This document shows positions 6,948-16,156 of a stretch of 64,000 nt of DNA, in pieces. Source of the DNA: CAWCBG01 sp963793845 (GTDB lineage: Bacteria; Acidobacteriota; Terriglobia; Terriglobales; Acidobacteriaceae); contig CAWCBG010000012.1 in assembly GCA_963793845.1 (NCBI GenBank), positions 310,001-374,000 of the forward strand, in the 5' to 3' direction. The stretch's first letter is position 1, and each line of letters begins with the position of its first letter. A program made the translations under genes and the position numbers. Under the pieces are notes generated by a model that was given only the letters and a program-made list of their open reading frames with translations, was not told where the DNA came from and made no database searches.

Positions 6948-8936
6948 ATGCGAGAGTCTTTCCGATCGTTGCTGTTCATCCTGGTCGCTAGTACGTGTTT
7001 GCTCAGCCCGAGCTTGATGAGCGCGGCGGATCCGGGCACTCCGGTGATGCCCGACCCAGGCACCACGGCTGCCATCGATCCAACCACCAGCGGTATCAAC
7101 ATCAGTAGCGGGCCCAATTCGGCGGTCCTTGACCTTCTCGTGAAGAAGGGAATTCTGACCTCCGCGGAAGCCAACTCTCTCCGCTCATCAGGGAGCGGCG
7201 GAACGGAGCAGTTGTTGCTCCTCTTACAAGCCAAAGGTCTGTTGAGCGAGTCGGATATCGCTGCGATGAAAAGCGCCGCTCCACCCGCGGAGAGCATGCA
7301 CCTGGTGACGGAAGCAGTATCCGGTGGGCAGGTGACCAGCGCTAGCCTTACTGCCGGGCAGACCCCGCAGGCCAAACCCGCGGAACCGGTTAAACCGACC
7401 GTGATTCCAGCTATCGCGCCAGTATGGGTGCTGCCGCTTGGTCCGCCCAAGAAGGATGGCCTGCTTGGCTTTAAGCTGGGTTCGGGCGCGACCATGTCGC
7501 CCTATGGCTTCATCAAGGCCACCTCGGCTTATGATTCGAGTCAGCCACGTGGCGATGACTTCCCGATTCCTGAATTCGTCAGCGCCGACACCGGTCCGAA
7601 CAACAATCCCGAATACCACATTAAGGCGCGTGCCACTCGTTTCGGCTCCAAGTTCGAATGGCCTGACGTCTCCAAGAACGTAACGATCACCGGCCAGATC
7701 GAAGCTGACTTCGAAGGCAACTTCAGCCGCGTGGACAATCGCAACGTCTCCACCATTCGCAGCAATGCACTCCAGTTGCGTCTGGCCTTCGGACGAATCG
7801 ACTGGAGCTTCAAACCCAACACGGACTTCTTCTTCGAGGCGGGTCAGGATTGGACGATCTTCGGATCGAGCGCGCTCATGAACCTGTTCGAGACGACGTT
7901 CTACGGCGCGTACTGGGGCAATGTCTACGAGCGTGCGCCCCAGATGCGAGTGGGCTTCGTACAGAACCTGGGCGGCTCGCGTAACTTCAAGCTCTCTCCC
8001 GAGTTTGCCATCATGACTCCGGCTGAGGGCAATACCCCTGCGGACATCACGACCTGCACCGTTAAAACCCTCGGAGTGGCCACAACTTGTACTGTCACCG
8101 ACGGCACCGCTAATCAACTAGGGTACGGTGAGCGTCAGGGTGCCGATAACGGAAAGCCCGAGATCGAATCCAGGGTCGTCCTGCAATTCCAACTCGACAA
8201 GGCTCCCGGTGTGGTTCCTGCCCAGATTCTTTGGAGCGGTTTCTACGCCGGACGCCAAGCAACTGTGCTGGGCTCCGCCGTGCCGGCTGCTTACAAGACC
8301 GCTTTCCCAGACGGTGTCGACAACAACAGCAATGGGTATGGCAACCAGATAGCCATCTCACTCCCCACGCGCTGGGCGACCGTTGTGGCCAGCGGTTACA
8401 TGGGAGCTGACCTGAGATTCTTCTTCGGTGGCCAGCTCTTATCGAACTACAACTACACGGGTGGCCTGAGCAACCTGGCTAGCGCCCCGTCGGTGGACGC
8501 CTCTTCGACGGTGTTCTTTGGTACCAATGCCGCCGGACAGTCGGTGGTGGCTCCGCAAAAGGCGGTCCGCGGCTACGGTGGATTCATTCAGGTTGGATTC
8601 CCCATCTCGCGCTGGTTTAATGCCGAGCCAAAGGGCAGAAATGCCGGATGGCAGGCCTACTTCGAATACGGTCTGGATGCGGCCAACGCCAATGACTTCC
8701 GCTACGCGAAGGACATCGGCGCAACCACGGGCGCCGGTCCCATCAAGAGCTCGATTCGAGCCGTGACCGTGTTCTACAAGATGAACCCCTGGGTGCAGTT
8801 TGGCTTTGAAGAAAGCCATTACGAAAGCTACGCTCTTCCGGACAACAACGGAGTTTGCACAACCAAGATCGCCGGCAAACCAACTTGCAGTGCGGTTGAC
8901 TGGCGGACGGAGTTTGGACCAGTGTTCACCTTCTAA
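6948..8936 (+). CDS. Outer-membrane porin, DcaP-like
   Basis: A 662-residue exported beta-barrel protein. The start at 6948 is chosen because GGAGG precedes it and it begins a signal peptide (MRESFRSLLFILVASTCLLS). The mature N-terminus is low complexity, followed by two copies of a short helical motif (LLVKKGILTSAEANSL; LLQAKGLLSESDIAAM). The barrel begins near PYGFIKATSAYDSSQPRGDD and holds strands such as SKNVTITGQIEADFEGN, LQLRLAFGRIDWSF and FFFEAGQDWTIFGS, typical of DcaP-type trimeric porins for dicarboxylates or aromatic acids. The protein ends in the aromatic FGPVFTF, a normal outer-membrane insertion signal. Paired with the divergent MFS transporter. The exact substrate is not known. 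Confidence 0.85.
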   Translation: MRESFRSLLFILVASTCLLSPSLMSAADPGTPVMPDPGTTAAIDPTTSGINISSGPNSAVLDLLVKKGILTSAEANSLRSSGSGGTEQLLLLLQAKGLLSESDIAAMKSAAPPAESMHLVTEAVSGGQVTSASLTAGQTPQAKPAEPVKPTVIPAIAPVWVLPLGPPKKDGLLGFKLGSGATMSPYGFIKATSAYDSSQPRGDDFPIPEFVSADTGPNNNPEYHIKARATRFGSKFEWPDVSKNVTITGQIEADFEGNFSRVDNRNVSTIRSNALQLRLAFGRIDWSFKPNTDFFFEAGQDWTIFGSSALMNLFETTFYGAYWGNVYERAPQMRVGFVQNLGGSRNFKLSPEFAIMTPAEGNTPADITTCTVKTLGVATTCTVTDGTANQLGYGERQGADNGKPEIESRVVLQFQLDKAPGVVPAQILWSGFYAGRQATVLGSAVPAAYKTAFPDGVDNNSNGYGNQIAISLPTRWATVVASGYMGADLRFFFGGQLLSNYNYTGGLSNLASAPSVDASSTVFFGTNAAGQSVVAPQKAVRGYGGFIQVGFPISRWFNAEPKGRNAGWQAYFEYGLDAANANDFRYAKDIGATTGAGPIKSSIRAVTVFYKMNPWVQFGFEESHYESYALPDNNGVCTTKIAGKPTCSAVDWRTEFGPVFTF

Positions 8937-8968
8937 CCACAACTCGCATCGCAACTGCTTCAATCGTA

Positions 8969-9004
8969 AGGAGCGGCCGCGCGAGCATGCCGCTCCTGTT
9001 TCTT
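8969..9004 (+). terminator. Intrinsic terminator after porin gene
   Basis: A 9-bp stem, AGGAGCGGC (8969-8977) with GCCGCTCCT (8989-8997), then GTTTCTT. Confidence 0.75.
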
Positions 9005-9063
9005 GCCGAGGCACGCACAGCGGCGTCGGCATGGACGACGCGGAATCGGCCCCGAACCCAGCG

Positions 9064-9432
9064 TTACGGAAACGTCGTCTTGCAGGTCTTAGCTATGTCC
9101 TTAACAGTCTTTACCCGGAAGATCCTTCTCTCGACGACGCTGGATGCGACTCCTTGCGCGGTGGTGTTTCCGGTGGCTACGGAATGTGTACCCGTAAGTT
9201 GCACTTCATGGCCGACCAGACGTCCCAGCTTGTTGGCTGCCCCTGAAAGATCGAGGGTGGTTCCATCCTTGTCGGTGAGGGTGTATTGATTATGGGCACT
9301 TTGCAAGCAGCCTTCCACCTGGTCGGATGTAGCCTCAGAACTCTGACCCGAATTGGACTGCTTCTCCTTTTGTGCTTGCAGCCAGGCATTAGAAATGAGT
9401 ACCAACATAACTAGCAAAACCGCCTTCCTCAT
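9064..9432 (-). CDS. Small secreted protein, OB-like
   Basis: A 122-residue protein of unknown function with a Sec signal peptide (MRKAVLLVMLVLISNAWLQA). The mature part opens with a polar linker (KEKQSNSGQSSEATS) and then a compact domain: VEGCLQSAHNQYTLTDKDG, LGRLVGHEVQLTG and VERRIFRVKTVKDIA, with cysteines near both ends that could form a disulfide. The layout resembles the protein at 3669-3989 (TDKDG, then L.GxxVQxTG). It is convergent with the porin gene and divergent from cstA. No operon partner. Confidence 0.7.
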   Translation of the reverse strand: MRKAVLLVMLVLISNAWLQAQKEKQSNSGQSSEATSDQVEGCLQSAHNQYTLTDKDGTTLDLSGAANKLGRLVGHEVQLTGTHSVATGNTTAQGVASSVVERRIFRVKTVKDIAKTCKTTFP

Positions 9433-9773
9433 AGAGGCCCTCCTGCAGGAAGTCTATGGGATGGGTGTGCTTGCCCGGAAGGCTTTTCCTGTTGAATTTG
9501 GAGCTTCCACCGGCGGTGCGGGTGCGACCGGATGCTGCGTCGACATCGCCTCAGAAAATGGGGCTGTCATTTCTTGTAAACGGCGTATGATGTGCAGTTC
9601 TAGAGGCCGCCCTCCCGTTTTCGCAGGGTTCGGCCGCGGCAGATTTATCGATGCAACGGCTCTCGGCCGGGCTGAACGGTAGCCCGACCGGCCACGTCAG
9701 GAGTTCGCAAGACTTACTAAACTGCGGCAGCGACGGCGCGCCTACCGCCGACTCCCGTATTCAGGAGGCTGTT
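9433..9773. other. Leader/promoter region of cstA with two strong hairpins
   Basis: 341 bases without a gene. Hairpin 1 (9605-9635) has an outer stem GGCCG/CGGCC and an inner CCCT/AGGG. Hairpin 2 (9665-9693) has GGGCT-GAACGGT-AGCCC inside GGCC ends. These could be a structured mRNA leader; they match no riboswitch consensus I can recall. Confidence 0.5.
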
Positions 9774-11612
9774 GTGAATACATTCCCCATCATGCTAGGC
9801 ACGCTCTGTGTCTTTGCGCTTGCCTATCGATACTACAGCGCATTCCTCGCCACCAAGGCACTCGTTCTGGACGATGCCCGCACGACTCCCTCGCACACCT
9901 ACGAGGACGGACATAACTATGTGCCATCTCCGAAGTGGGTGCTCTTCGGGCATCACTTCGCCGCCATTGCAGGCGCCGGACCGCTGGTGGGGCCAACCCT
10001 GGCAGCCCAGTTCGGTTTTGCCCCGGGATTCCTGTGGATTCTCATTGGCGCAGTATTTGCCGGGTGCGTCCATGACTTCACGGTTCTGGTGGCCTCAGTG
10101 CGCCACAAGGGCAAGTCGCTGGCCGACGTCGCCCGCACCGAAGTCGGACCCTTTGCCGGACTAGCTACGATGATAGCCCTGCTGTTTATCCTGCTGGTCA
10201 CCCTGGCAGGACTCGGAATCGTCGTGGTAAATGCGCTGGCGAACAGTCCATGGGGCGTCTTCACCATCGGCATGACCATTCCCATCGCGATTTTTATGGG
10301 TCTGTACATGTTTAAGAGCACCCCGGGTGTCATCAAGATTGCCGGCCCCAGCGCGATCGGAGTGGTTCTTCTGCTGGCCAGCGTGATCGGCGGCCGCTGG
10401 GTGGCGGCCTCCTCCTGGGCAGGCGCCCTGACGTTTAATGGTCATCAGATCACCTTCCTGATGATGACCTATGGCTTCATCGCTTCAGTGCTGCCCGTCT
10501 GGTTCCTGCTGGAACCGAGAGACTATCTCTCCACCTACATGAAGCTGGGCACGATCGCGCTGCTGATCATCGGCGTGTTTATCGTCCATCCCAATATTCA
10601 GTTTCCTGCCGTGACGCAATTCATTCACGGTGGTGGCCCGATTATTGGGGGCAAGCTTTTTCCGTTCTTATTTGTGACCATTGCCTGCGGAGCGATTTCG
10701 GGCTTCCATTCGCTCATCTCATCCGGCACCACGCCGAAGATGCTGTGGAAGGAAACCGATGCCCGCATGATTGGCTATGGCGCGATGCTGTGCGAAGGCA
10801 CGGTCGCGGTGCTGGCGCTGATTGCAGCGTGCTCGATGTATCCCGGAGATTATTTCGCGATCAATGCCACGCCGGCGGTCTTCGCCAAACTCGGCATGCA
10901 CACCGTCAATCTTGATGCCTTCTCCGCGGAAGTTGGCGAGAAGTTGGCCGGGCGTACCGGTGGTGCGGTCTCGCTGGCGGTTGGCATGGCGCAGATTTTC
11001 AAGGGACTTCCAGGAATGAAAACGCTGACCGGCTACTGGTACCACTACGCGATCATGTTCGAGGCGCTGTTCATCCTCACGACCGTCGATACCGGTACCC
11101 GCGTGGCCCGCTACGTCCTGCACGAACTATTGGGCAAGATGCACAAGCCGTTCAGCAACACCGCGTGGTTGCCGGGCAATCTGGTGACCTCCGCCGTGGT
11201 GGTCTGCAGTTGGGGCTATCTGATCTATACCGGCTCCATCTCCACCATCTGGCCGCTGTTTGGCACTGGCAATCAATTGCTGGCTACAATCGCGCTGGCG
11301 GTCGTTTCCACGTTCCTGGTGAACATGGGCAAGGCGAAGTACGCGCTGCTGACGGCGATTCCCATGTGCTTCGTCGGTGTGACAACCTTGTCGGCCGGAG
11401 TGCTGTCCATCAAGAACATCTATCTGCCATTAGCGCAAAAGCCTGGACACGCCTTCCAGGGTTATCTCGACTCGGCGCTTATGGTGATCTTTATCGTCGG
11501 CGTGGTCCTTGTGGTAATTGAGTCAGGTCGCCGTTGCTGGAAGACTTTGCACGGGGCGCCTCTCCCGGCAGAAGCTTTTGGCAAGCCCGAAATGGCCGCC
11601 GCGAATGTATAG
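9774..11612 (+). CDS. cstA: Carbon starvation protein A family transporter
   Basis: Inner-membrane transporter of the CstA/YjiY family, which imports peptides or pyruvate with protons. From the GTG at 9774 it is 612 residues. AGGAGG lies five bases before this GTG; the open frame extends back to 9651 but those residues are not conserved. Family motifs include YEDGHNYVPSPKWVLFGHHF, then AAIAGAGPLVGPTLAAQFG, and GCVHDFTVLVASVRHKGKS, with FHSLISSGTTPKMLWKETDA in the middle. The C-terminal half reads LFGTGNQLLATIALAVVSTF. It has about 16 predicted helices. It is followed by a strong terminator and preceded by a structured leader. Substrate assignment follows from the family only. Confidence 0.93.
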   Translation: MNTFPIMLGTLCVFALAYRYYSAFLATKALVLDDARTTPSHTYEDGHNYVPSPKWVLFGHHFAAIAGAGPLVGPTLAAQFGFAPGFLWILIGAVFAGCVHDFTVLVASVRHKGKSLADVARTEVGPFAGLATMIALLFILLVTLAGLGIVVVNALANSPWGVFTIGMTIPIAIFMGLYMFKSTPGVIKIAGPSAIGVVLLLASVIGGRWVAASSWAGALTFNGHQITFLMMTYGFIASVLPVWFLLEPRDYLSTYMKLGTIALLIIGVFIVHPNIQFPAVTQFIHGGGPIIGGKLFPFLFVTIACGAISGFHSLISSGTTPKMLWKETDARMIGYGAMLCEGTVAVLALIAACSMYPGDYFAINATPAVFAKLGMHTVNLDAFSAEVGEKLAGRTGGAVSLAVGMAQIFKGLPGMKTLTGYWYHYAIMFEALFILTTVDTGTRVARYVLHELLGKMHKPFSNTAWLPGNLVTSAVVVCSWGYLIYTGSISTIWPLFGTGNQLLATIALAVVSTFLVNMGKAKYALLTAIPMCFVGVTTLSAGVLSIKNIYLPLAQKPGHAFQGYLDSALMVIFIVGVVLVVIESGRRCWKTLHGAPLPAEAFGKPEMAAANV

Positions 11613-11659
11613 AATGCGGCCGGCGGCAACCGGCTGCGTCTGAAGATTCAGGCGCCCAG

Positions 11660-11698
11660 CCCCGCCTCGCAACATCCAAGTTGCGTGGTGGGGTTTTT
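11660..11698 (+). terminator. Strong intrinsic terminator after cstA
   Basis: Stem of CCCCGCC-T-CGCAAC (11660-11673) with GTTGCG-T-GGTGGGG (11680-11693) and a six-base loop, followed by TTTTT. Confidence 0.9.
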
Positions 11699-11727
11699 GC
11701 GTGCCCGATAAGCACTCGAGCGGTGTC

Positions 11728-12486
11728 ATGATGGGTTGGTTCAGATCGATTGCGCTTTTGCTGCTCTTGCCGGCTGCTGGATTCGCCCAGGAAATTCCCG
11801 CCGGAACGGCCTTGCCTGTCATGCTGCGCTCCACGCTTGATGCGAAGAAAGATAAGCGTGGCCAGTCGATCCAAGGCAGGCTCATGCAGGACGTAACCCT
11901 GCCTTCCGGGCAGCGAATTCCGTCCGGTGCGCGCGTTACGGGGCAAATCGTCGATGTTGAACCATCGAGTTCACTTTCTCCCCGATCGCGTATGGTGGTG
12001 CAGTTCGACAAGATTCTGTATGACGGTAAGGTCTTTCCCATCACCGTGCACCTCCGCGCAATTGCCTCGATGATGGATGTCTATGAAGCCCAGTTACCAA
12101 CCGGCACCTTCGACGATTACGGCACCACGATGGCCGACTGGACAACCATTCAAATCGGGGGCGACGTCGTGTACCGCGGCGACGGGACCGTGGTTTCTCA
12201 ATATGGCGACGTGGTGGCACGCGCAAACGATACCGGATATGTCTGGGGCAAACTAAAAGCCGTTCCTGCTGATGGTTGCCACGCTTCGTCGAATGGCGAA
12301 GCCCGGGAAGAGTCCTTGTGGCTATTCTCGACTTCGGCCAGCGGTACGTACGGGTTCGCTGACTTGCGAATGGCGCACAAGGGACGCACCCCGCCAGTCG
12401 GGCAGATCGAACTTCAAGCCAATAGAGATCTGCTGATCAGTGCTGGCAGCGGATGGCTGCTATTGATCACGAAAGTGAGCCCATAG
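11728..12486 (+). CDS. Secreted protein of unknown function
   Basis: 252 residues from the ATG at 11728 (or 251 from 11731). It has a Sec signal peptide (MMGWFRSIALLLLLPAAGFA). The mature N-terminus, EIPAGTALPVMLRSTLDAKK followed by LPSGQRIPSGARVTGQIVDV, resembles the small beta domain seen in many acidobacterial exported proteins and loosely in TrbI/VirB10 proteins (IPAGTxIPVxLxxxLDS). The rest is Gly- and Thr-rich beta-like sequence with no catalytic motif. An upstream GTG at 11701 is possible but lies against the cstA terminator. Function not assigned. Confidence 0.65.
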   Translation: MMGWFRSIALLLLLPAAGFAQEIPAGTALPVMLRSTLDAKKDKRGQSIQGRLMQDVTLPSGQRIPSGARVTGQIVDVEPSSSLSPRSRMVVQFDKILYDGKVFPITVHLRAIASMMDVYEAQLPTGTFDDYGTTMADWTTIQIGGDVVYRGDGTVVSQYGDVVARANDTGYVWGKLKAVPADGCHASSNGEAREESLWLFSTSASGTYGFADLRMAHKGRTPPVGQIELQANRDLLISAGSGWLLLITKVSP

Positions 12487-12723
12487 GTCGTTCTGATCAT
12501 CCACAAGACCTCTCGGTGTTTCAGGATGGTATTAAGCTTGGCCTTACTCCTGCCTTAGTACTCGATCTCCGAAATCCTTCGCCGATGCTGATTTAGGGTT
12601 GTTTCAGAGTGCATCGCCGGGTAGGCTCGATTTGTAAGAGACGACTTCCTGTTGGTGCCGATGTTCCCGCGCCACTTCCCCAATGGAGTTGTCAGTCTCA
12701 ATCCCACAAAATTGGAGAAGTGA

Positions 12724-13443
12724 ATGATGGGTCTTGGCAAGAAGACTCTTACGCTGTGCCTATTTGTTGCAGCTCAATTCTTTGGAATCACTCTTTTCGC
12801 GGCGAATACTCAATCCAACATCGAGACCCGGTCAGGCTGGCAGTCTTGCAGTGAATGTGCCGGGAAAAACGGTCATGGCGTTACCACACCCCACTCAATG
12901 ACCCGCTTTATCCGGACTCCTTCGATGTCAGGACATGCTTCCCAGTTCTGGATCGGAGGCACCCACGCCTACGGGGATGCGCTCTGGTGGAAACAGCTGG
13001 GCGGAAACTCCGGCGTCCATCACTTTGTCTACGATCTGTACTTTTATCTAAAGAACCCGGGCGCACCGCAGGGCCTCGAATTCGACGTCAACCAGACGAC
13101 GGGCGGGAAGATGTTCATCTTCGGCACCGAATGCGATATCAAGGGACATCATCAATGGCGAGTATGGCAAAATTCCTCCGGTTGGCGCGATACCGGAGTA
13201 GGCTGCTCGGCTCCCGCGTCATACCAGTGGCACCACCTCACCGAGGAGTTCTACCGCACGTCCAACGGACAGGTGCAATTCGTCTCCATCACGCTTGATG
13301 GCAAGAAGCACTACATTAATCAGACCTACGCTCCCAAGAAACAGGGCGGGTCTCAAATCAGCGTTGCTTTCCAGATGGACGGTAACAAGACACAAACCGA
13401 TTACAGTGTGTGGCTTGAGCAAATCAGCCTGAAGTACTGGTAG
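12724..13443 (+). CDS. Secreted protein, probable jelly-roll (lectin-like) domain
   Basis: 239 residues with a Sec signal peptide ending near TLFAA. The mature part has many aromatic residues and the pattern of a concanavalin-A-like beta sandwich: WQSCSECAG, SQFWIGGTHAYGDALWWKQL, FVYDLYFYLKNPGAPQGLEF-DVNQ, FGTECDIKGHHQWRVWQNSS, and SVAFQMDGNKTQTDYSVWLE. Four or more cysteines suggest disulfides. This kind of protein recurs in acidobacteria, often in several copies, and may bind polysaccharide. Catalytic residues cannot be identified. GGAGAAG precedes the ATG. It is monocistronic, with a 237-base upstream gap that holds nothing recognisable. Confidence 0.65.
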   Translation: MMGLGKKTLTLCLFVAAQFFGITLFAANTQSNIETRSGWQSCSECAGKNGHGVTTPHSMTRFIRTPSMSGHASQFWIGGTHAYGDALWWKQLGGNSGVHHFVYDLYFYLKNPGAPQGLEFDVNQTTGGKMFIFGTECDIKGHHQWRVWQNSSGWRDTGVGCSAPASYQWHHLTEEFYRTSNGQVQFVSITLDGKKHYINQTYAPKKQGGSQISVAFQMDGNKTQTDYSVWLEQISLKYW

Positions 13444-13554
13444 AACTGTCTTTACTGCAGCCGCGATGCGGAAGTTGAGACGTCACCAAAGGGATACTTC
13501 TTGGGGCGTCTCGCCGCATCGTGCCAAAGCACGTAATGTTCTGAGGTCTTTCAT

Positions 13555-14802
13555 TTGAAGTTGTTGTTTCTCATTCTGACTGGCCTTTGCGCCGCTTCTC
13601 TGGCGCAGATAGCATCTCCAGCCCTGCAGTTACAGGCGGCGGCGAAGGTCAAACCGCCGCAAAGCGAGTCGCTGCACGCGGGCCACCGCAAGTTTGTTCT
13701 GGACGTGGTGCAGTCGGCGGTGGCGATACCGCAGCCCGATCCGCAGGATCGACTGCGGGTATTGAATGCCGCCGCAAATATTGTCGATCCCATCGACCCT
13801 AAGATCGCGCAGCAGTTCGCCAAAGAGGGTATCCGGATCGAGACTGAACTCGTATCCCAGGGAGAGAAGCCCGCGGTCTCAATGCTCGCCGGAGGCCATG
13901 TGGACTGCGCTTCCGCCCTGACCTTTGTCCAAACCATTCCGCCCAGCTCTGTGGTCGACGCCGAGCAGTCCCTGCTGGGTGCGATCTCCGCCTGTCCTTC
14001 GCGGGTGGACGCCGCCGCCAAGGCCAAGGTGGAGGCCGGATTGGACCAGGGAGTCGTCGCTCCTCGCGCGCTTCTGGCGCTGATGGAAGGTCAGGGGATG
14101 AACACGGCGTGGTCGCAGGCGACCTTCGTCAAGCTGTTCTCGTCGTTGCCCTCCGACGCCCCGGCCCATATGACGGAAGCTCCCAACTATGCGGCAATGT
14201 TCGTGCGTGGCGCGCCTGAGATGGACACCGACACGGTCAAGACGGCCGGCCTTAAGTTTCTGGACTGGCTGGGGAAAGTCCCGGAGTCGCCCTATCGGCA
14301 GGTGGCGGTCAACATGGCGACCGACACCTTAAGCAAAATTCTCGGCAAGGAAGCGTATGACGAACTTTTGCGCTCGGATGTCATGGCCCAGCAAGTCGCC
14401 GCCACCGGAAGCCAGGATGGCGTTTTGCCCGCTCCGGAAGAGGAAAGCGCCTCAGTTTTGCAGGCGATGGGCAACAAAGCCGATCGCACCGACGAATTGC
14501 AGGCGATGCCTGCGTCGCTACGGGCACGAGAGGCGGCTGCCAGCGGCTTTGCCAGCGGAACTTCCGGCGATCGCAAGGCCGCCGATCACTACTTTGACAT
14601 CGCCTTCTCCGCCTTGGAGCAGGTTTGGAGCGACCGTGCGAGCCTCAAGACCAACGCACCCGACGTGGTCGAGGAGGTGAGCGAGGCGGCTGCGCAGGTC
14701 GATCCAGTTGCTGCCCTGCAGCGTTCGCAACGGCTCTCTGACCCATCCGCCGAAGCGATCAGCATGCTCGCCGTCGCTCGCGTGGTGGAGGGGGCGGACT
14801 AG
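13555..14802 (+). CDS. Secreted alpha-helical protein of unknown function
   Basis: 415 residues, beginning at a TTG codon with GAGG about nine bases upstream and a short signal peptide (MKLLFLILTGLCAASLAQIA). The body is Ala-rich and almost entirely helical (for example FVLDVVQSAVAIPQPDPQDR; LRVLNAAANIVDPIDPKIAQ), which suggests a TPR- or HEAT-like solenoid. No catalytic motif is visible. Alternative in-frame ATG codons lie too far inside to keep the signal. It lies 81 bases before a glycosyltransferase on the same strand and may be co-transcribed with it. Function unknown. Confidence 0.6.
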   Translation: MKLLFLILTGLCAASLAQIASPALQLQAAAKVKPPQSESLHAGHRKFVLDVVQSAVAIPQPDPQDRLRVLNAAANIVDPIDPKIAQQFAKEGIRIETELVSQGEKPAVSMLAGGHVDCASALTFVQTIPPSSVVDAEQSLLGAISACPSRVDAAAKAKVEAGLDQGVVAPRALLALMEGQGMNTAWSQATFVKLFSSLPSDAPAHMTEAPNYAAMFVRGAPEMDTDTVKTAGLKFLDWLGKVPESPYRQVAVNMATDTLSKILGKEAYDELLRSDVMAQQVAATGSQDGVLPAPEEESASVLQAMGNKADRTDELQAMPASLRAREAAASGFASGTSGDRKAADHYFDIAFSALEQVWSDRASLKTNAPDVVEEVSEAAAQVDPVAALQRSQRLSDPSAEAISMLAVARVVEGAD

Positions 14803-14883
14803 CGCATCTCATTTTGTCGCCTCCTTGAGAGTAGCGCGGAGCGACTCGTATTTGGTTCAGCCCAGGTCTGCTCTGGCAAGGGA

Positions 14884-16080
14884 TTGAAACTCCAAGTGGT
14901 TTTCCGCTGGGGCAAGGTCGCAGCTTGCGGCGCGGCGTTAATATCTTTGCCTGGGAGCGAACTCCTTAACCGGCCTTTTTTCAACCCAGGAAGATCCGTG
15001 GAGCGAGAATCATCTGATGGATCGAACGCAGCGGCAGCTTCGCTCGAGGTTTCCGTCGTCGTGCCGGCGCGCAACGAAGAAGCTTCGCTCGCCGATTGCC
15101 TGCGTACGCTGGTTGCGCAGACTGCCGTCTCCTACGAAATCATCGTAGTGGATGACCATTCCAGCGATCGCACCCGCGCCATCGCCGAGACCTTCCCGGC
15201 GACTGTGATTGAGGCTGATCCGCTGCCGCAGGACTGGAGCGGCAAGTGCAACGCAGCATGGACAGGCGCGAAGGCGGCGAAAGGGAAGTGGCTGCTGTTC
15301 ACCGACGCCGACACCCAACATGCGCCCGACTCCATCGCACGCGGATTGCAGGAAGCGAAGAAACACGGTGCAGGATTGCTTTCCTATTCGCCGCATCAGG
15401 AGGTGCATGGCTTTGCCGAGCGGGCGCTGATGCCGGTCGTCTTCGCCGAACTGGCAGCGACGTTCCGGCCGAAGGAGGTCAGCGATCCCGGCTCTCGGAG
15501 CGCGGCCGCGAATGGGCAGTACCTGCTCATCCGGCGCGATGTCTACGATGCGGTCGGCGGACACGCCACGGTGGCCAAAGCCATTCTCGAGGATGTTGAA
15601 CTTGCGAAGCTGATCAAACGCGCAGGATACAAGCTGCAGTTTCGCCAGTCGGACGTGGTCAGCACCCGCATGTATCGCAGCTTCGCGCAACTGTGGGAGG
15701 GCTGGACCAAGAACCTCGCACTGCTGTTTCCGCGTCCAGGCGCGCTGGCGATTCGACGCGTGATTGAGTTCGCGCTGATCGTCCTAAGCCTGGCCGGCAT
15801 AGGCGCAGCATTGATGGATCATGATCACATCGCTCTCGGCATCAATGCATTCTTGCTGCTTATATTTCTGTTTTTCTTCTATCGCCGCATTCGCAAGGCG
15901 CATTTTGATTGGCTTTCAAATCTGCTCGCGGTTTTCGGCCTGCCACTTTTTGCGCTTCTTTTGCTTAATTCGTACATCTCTCATAAACGAGGATTGGTAC
16001 GCTGGAAGGGAAGAGAGTACGTTGCACAGCCCACGGCCGATCTCAGCACAGAGGCACGGAAGACTCGGAGAGACGTATAG
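14884..16080 (+). CDS. Glycosyltransferase family 2, membrane-anchored (HpnB-like)
   Basis: Catalytic GT-A domain with VSVVVPARNEEASLADCL, EIIVVDDHSSDRTRAIAE and the metal-binding FTDADTQHAP. The acceptor-side motif AKAILEDVELAKLIKRAGY holds the ED catalytic pair, and PLPQDWSGKCNAAWTGAKAA resembles carotenoid- and hopene-associated transferases (CrtQ/HpnB group). Three hydrophobic segments near the C-terminus anchor it (FALIVLSLAGIGAALMDH; INAFLLLIFLFFFYRR; LLAVFGLPLFALLLLNSY). The start is uncertain: TTG at 14884, giving 398 residues with an extra hydrophobic N-terminus, or GTG at 14999 with AGGA eight bases upstream. Donor and acceptor are unknown. Confidence 0.82.
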   Translation: MKLQVVFRWGKVAACGAALISLPGSELLNRPFFNPGRSVERESSDGSNAAAASLEVSVVVPARNEEASLADCLRTLVAQTAVSYEIIVVDDHSSDRTRAIAETFPATVIEADPLPQDWSGKCNAAWTGAKAAKGKWLLFTDADTQHAPDSIARGLQEAKKHGAGLLSYSPHQEVHGFAERALMPVVFAELAATFRPKEVSDPGSRSAAANGQYLLIRRDVYDAVGGHATVAKAILEDVELAKLIKRAGYKLQFRQSDVVSTRMYRSFAQLWEGWTKNLALLFPRPGALAIRRVIEFALIVLSLAGIGAALMDHDHIALGINAFLLLIFLFFFYRRIRKAHFDWLSNLLAVFGLPLFALLLLNSYISHKRGLVRWKGREYVAQPTADLSTEARKTRRDV

Positions 16081-16156
16081 AAATGGTCAACTAGAATGTT
16101 GCTTCTGTCGCCGTGTTCTCTGTGTTTCGAAAGCTTTTGTCATAATTGAATCAACT

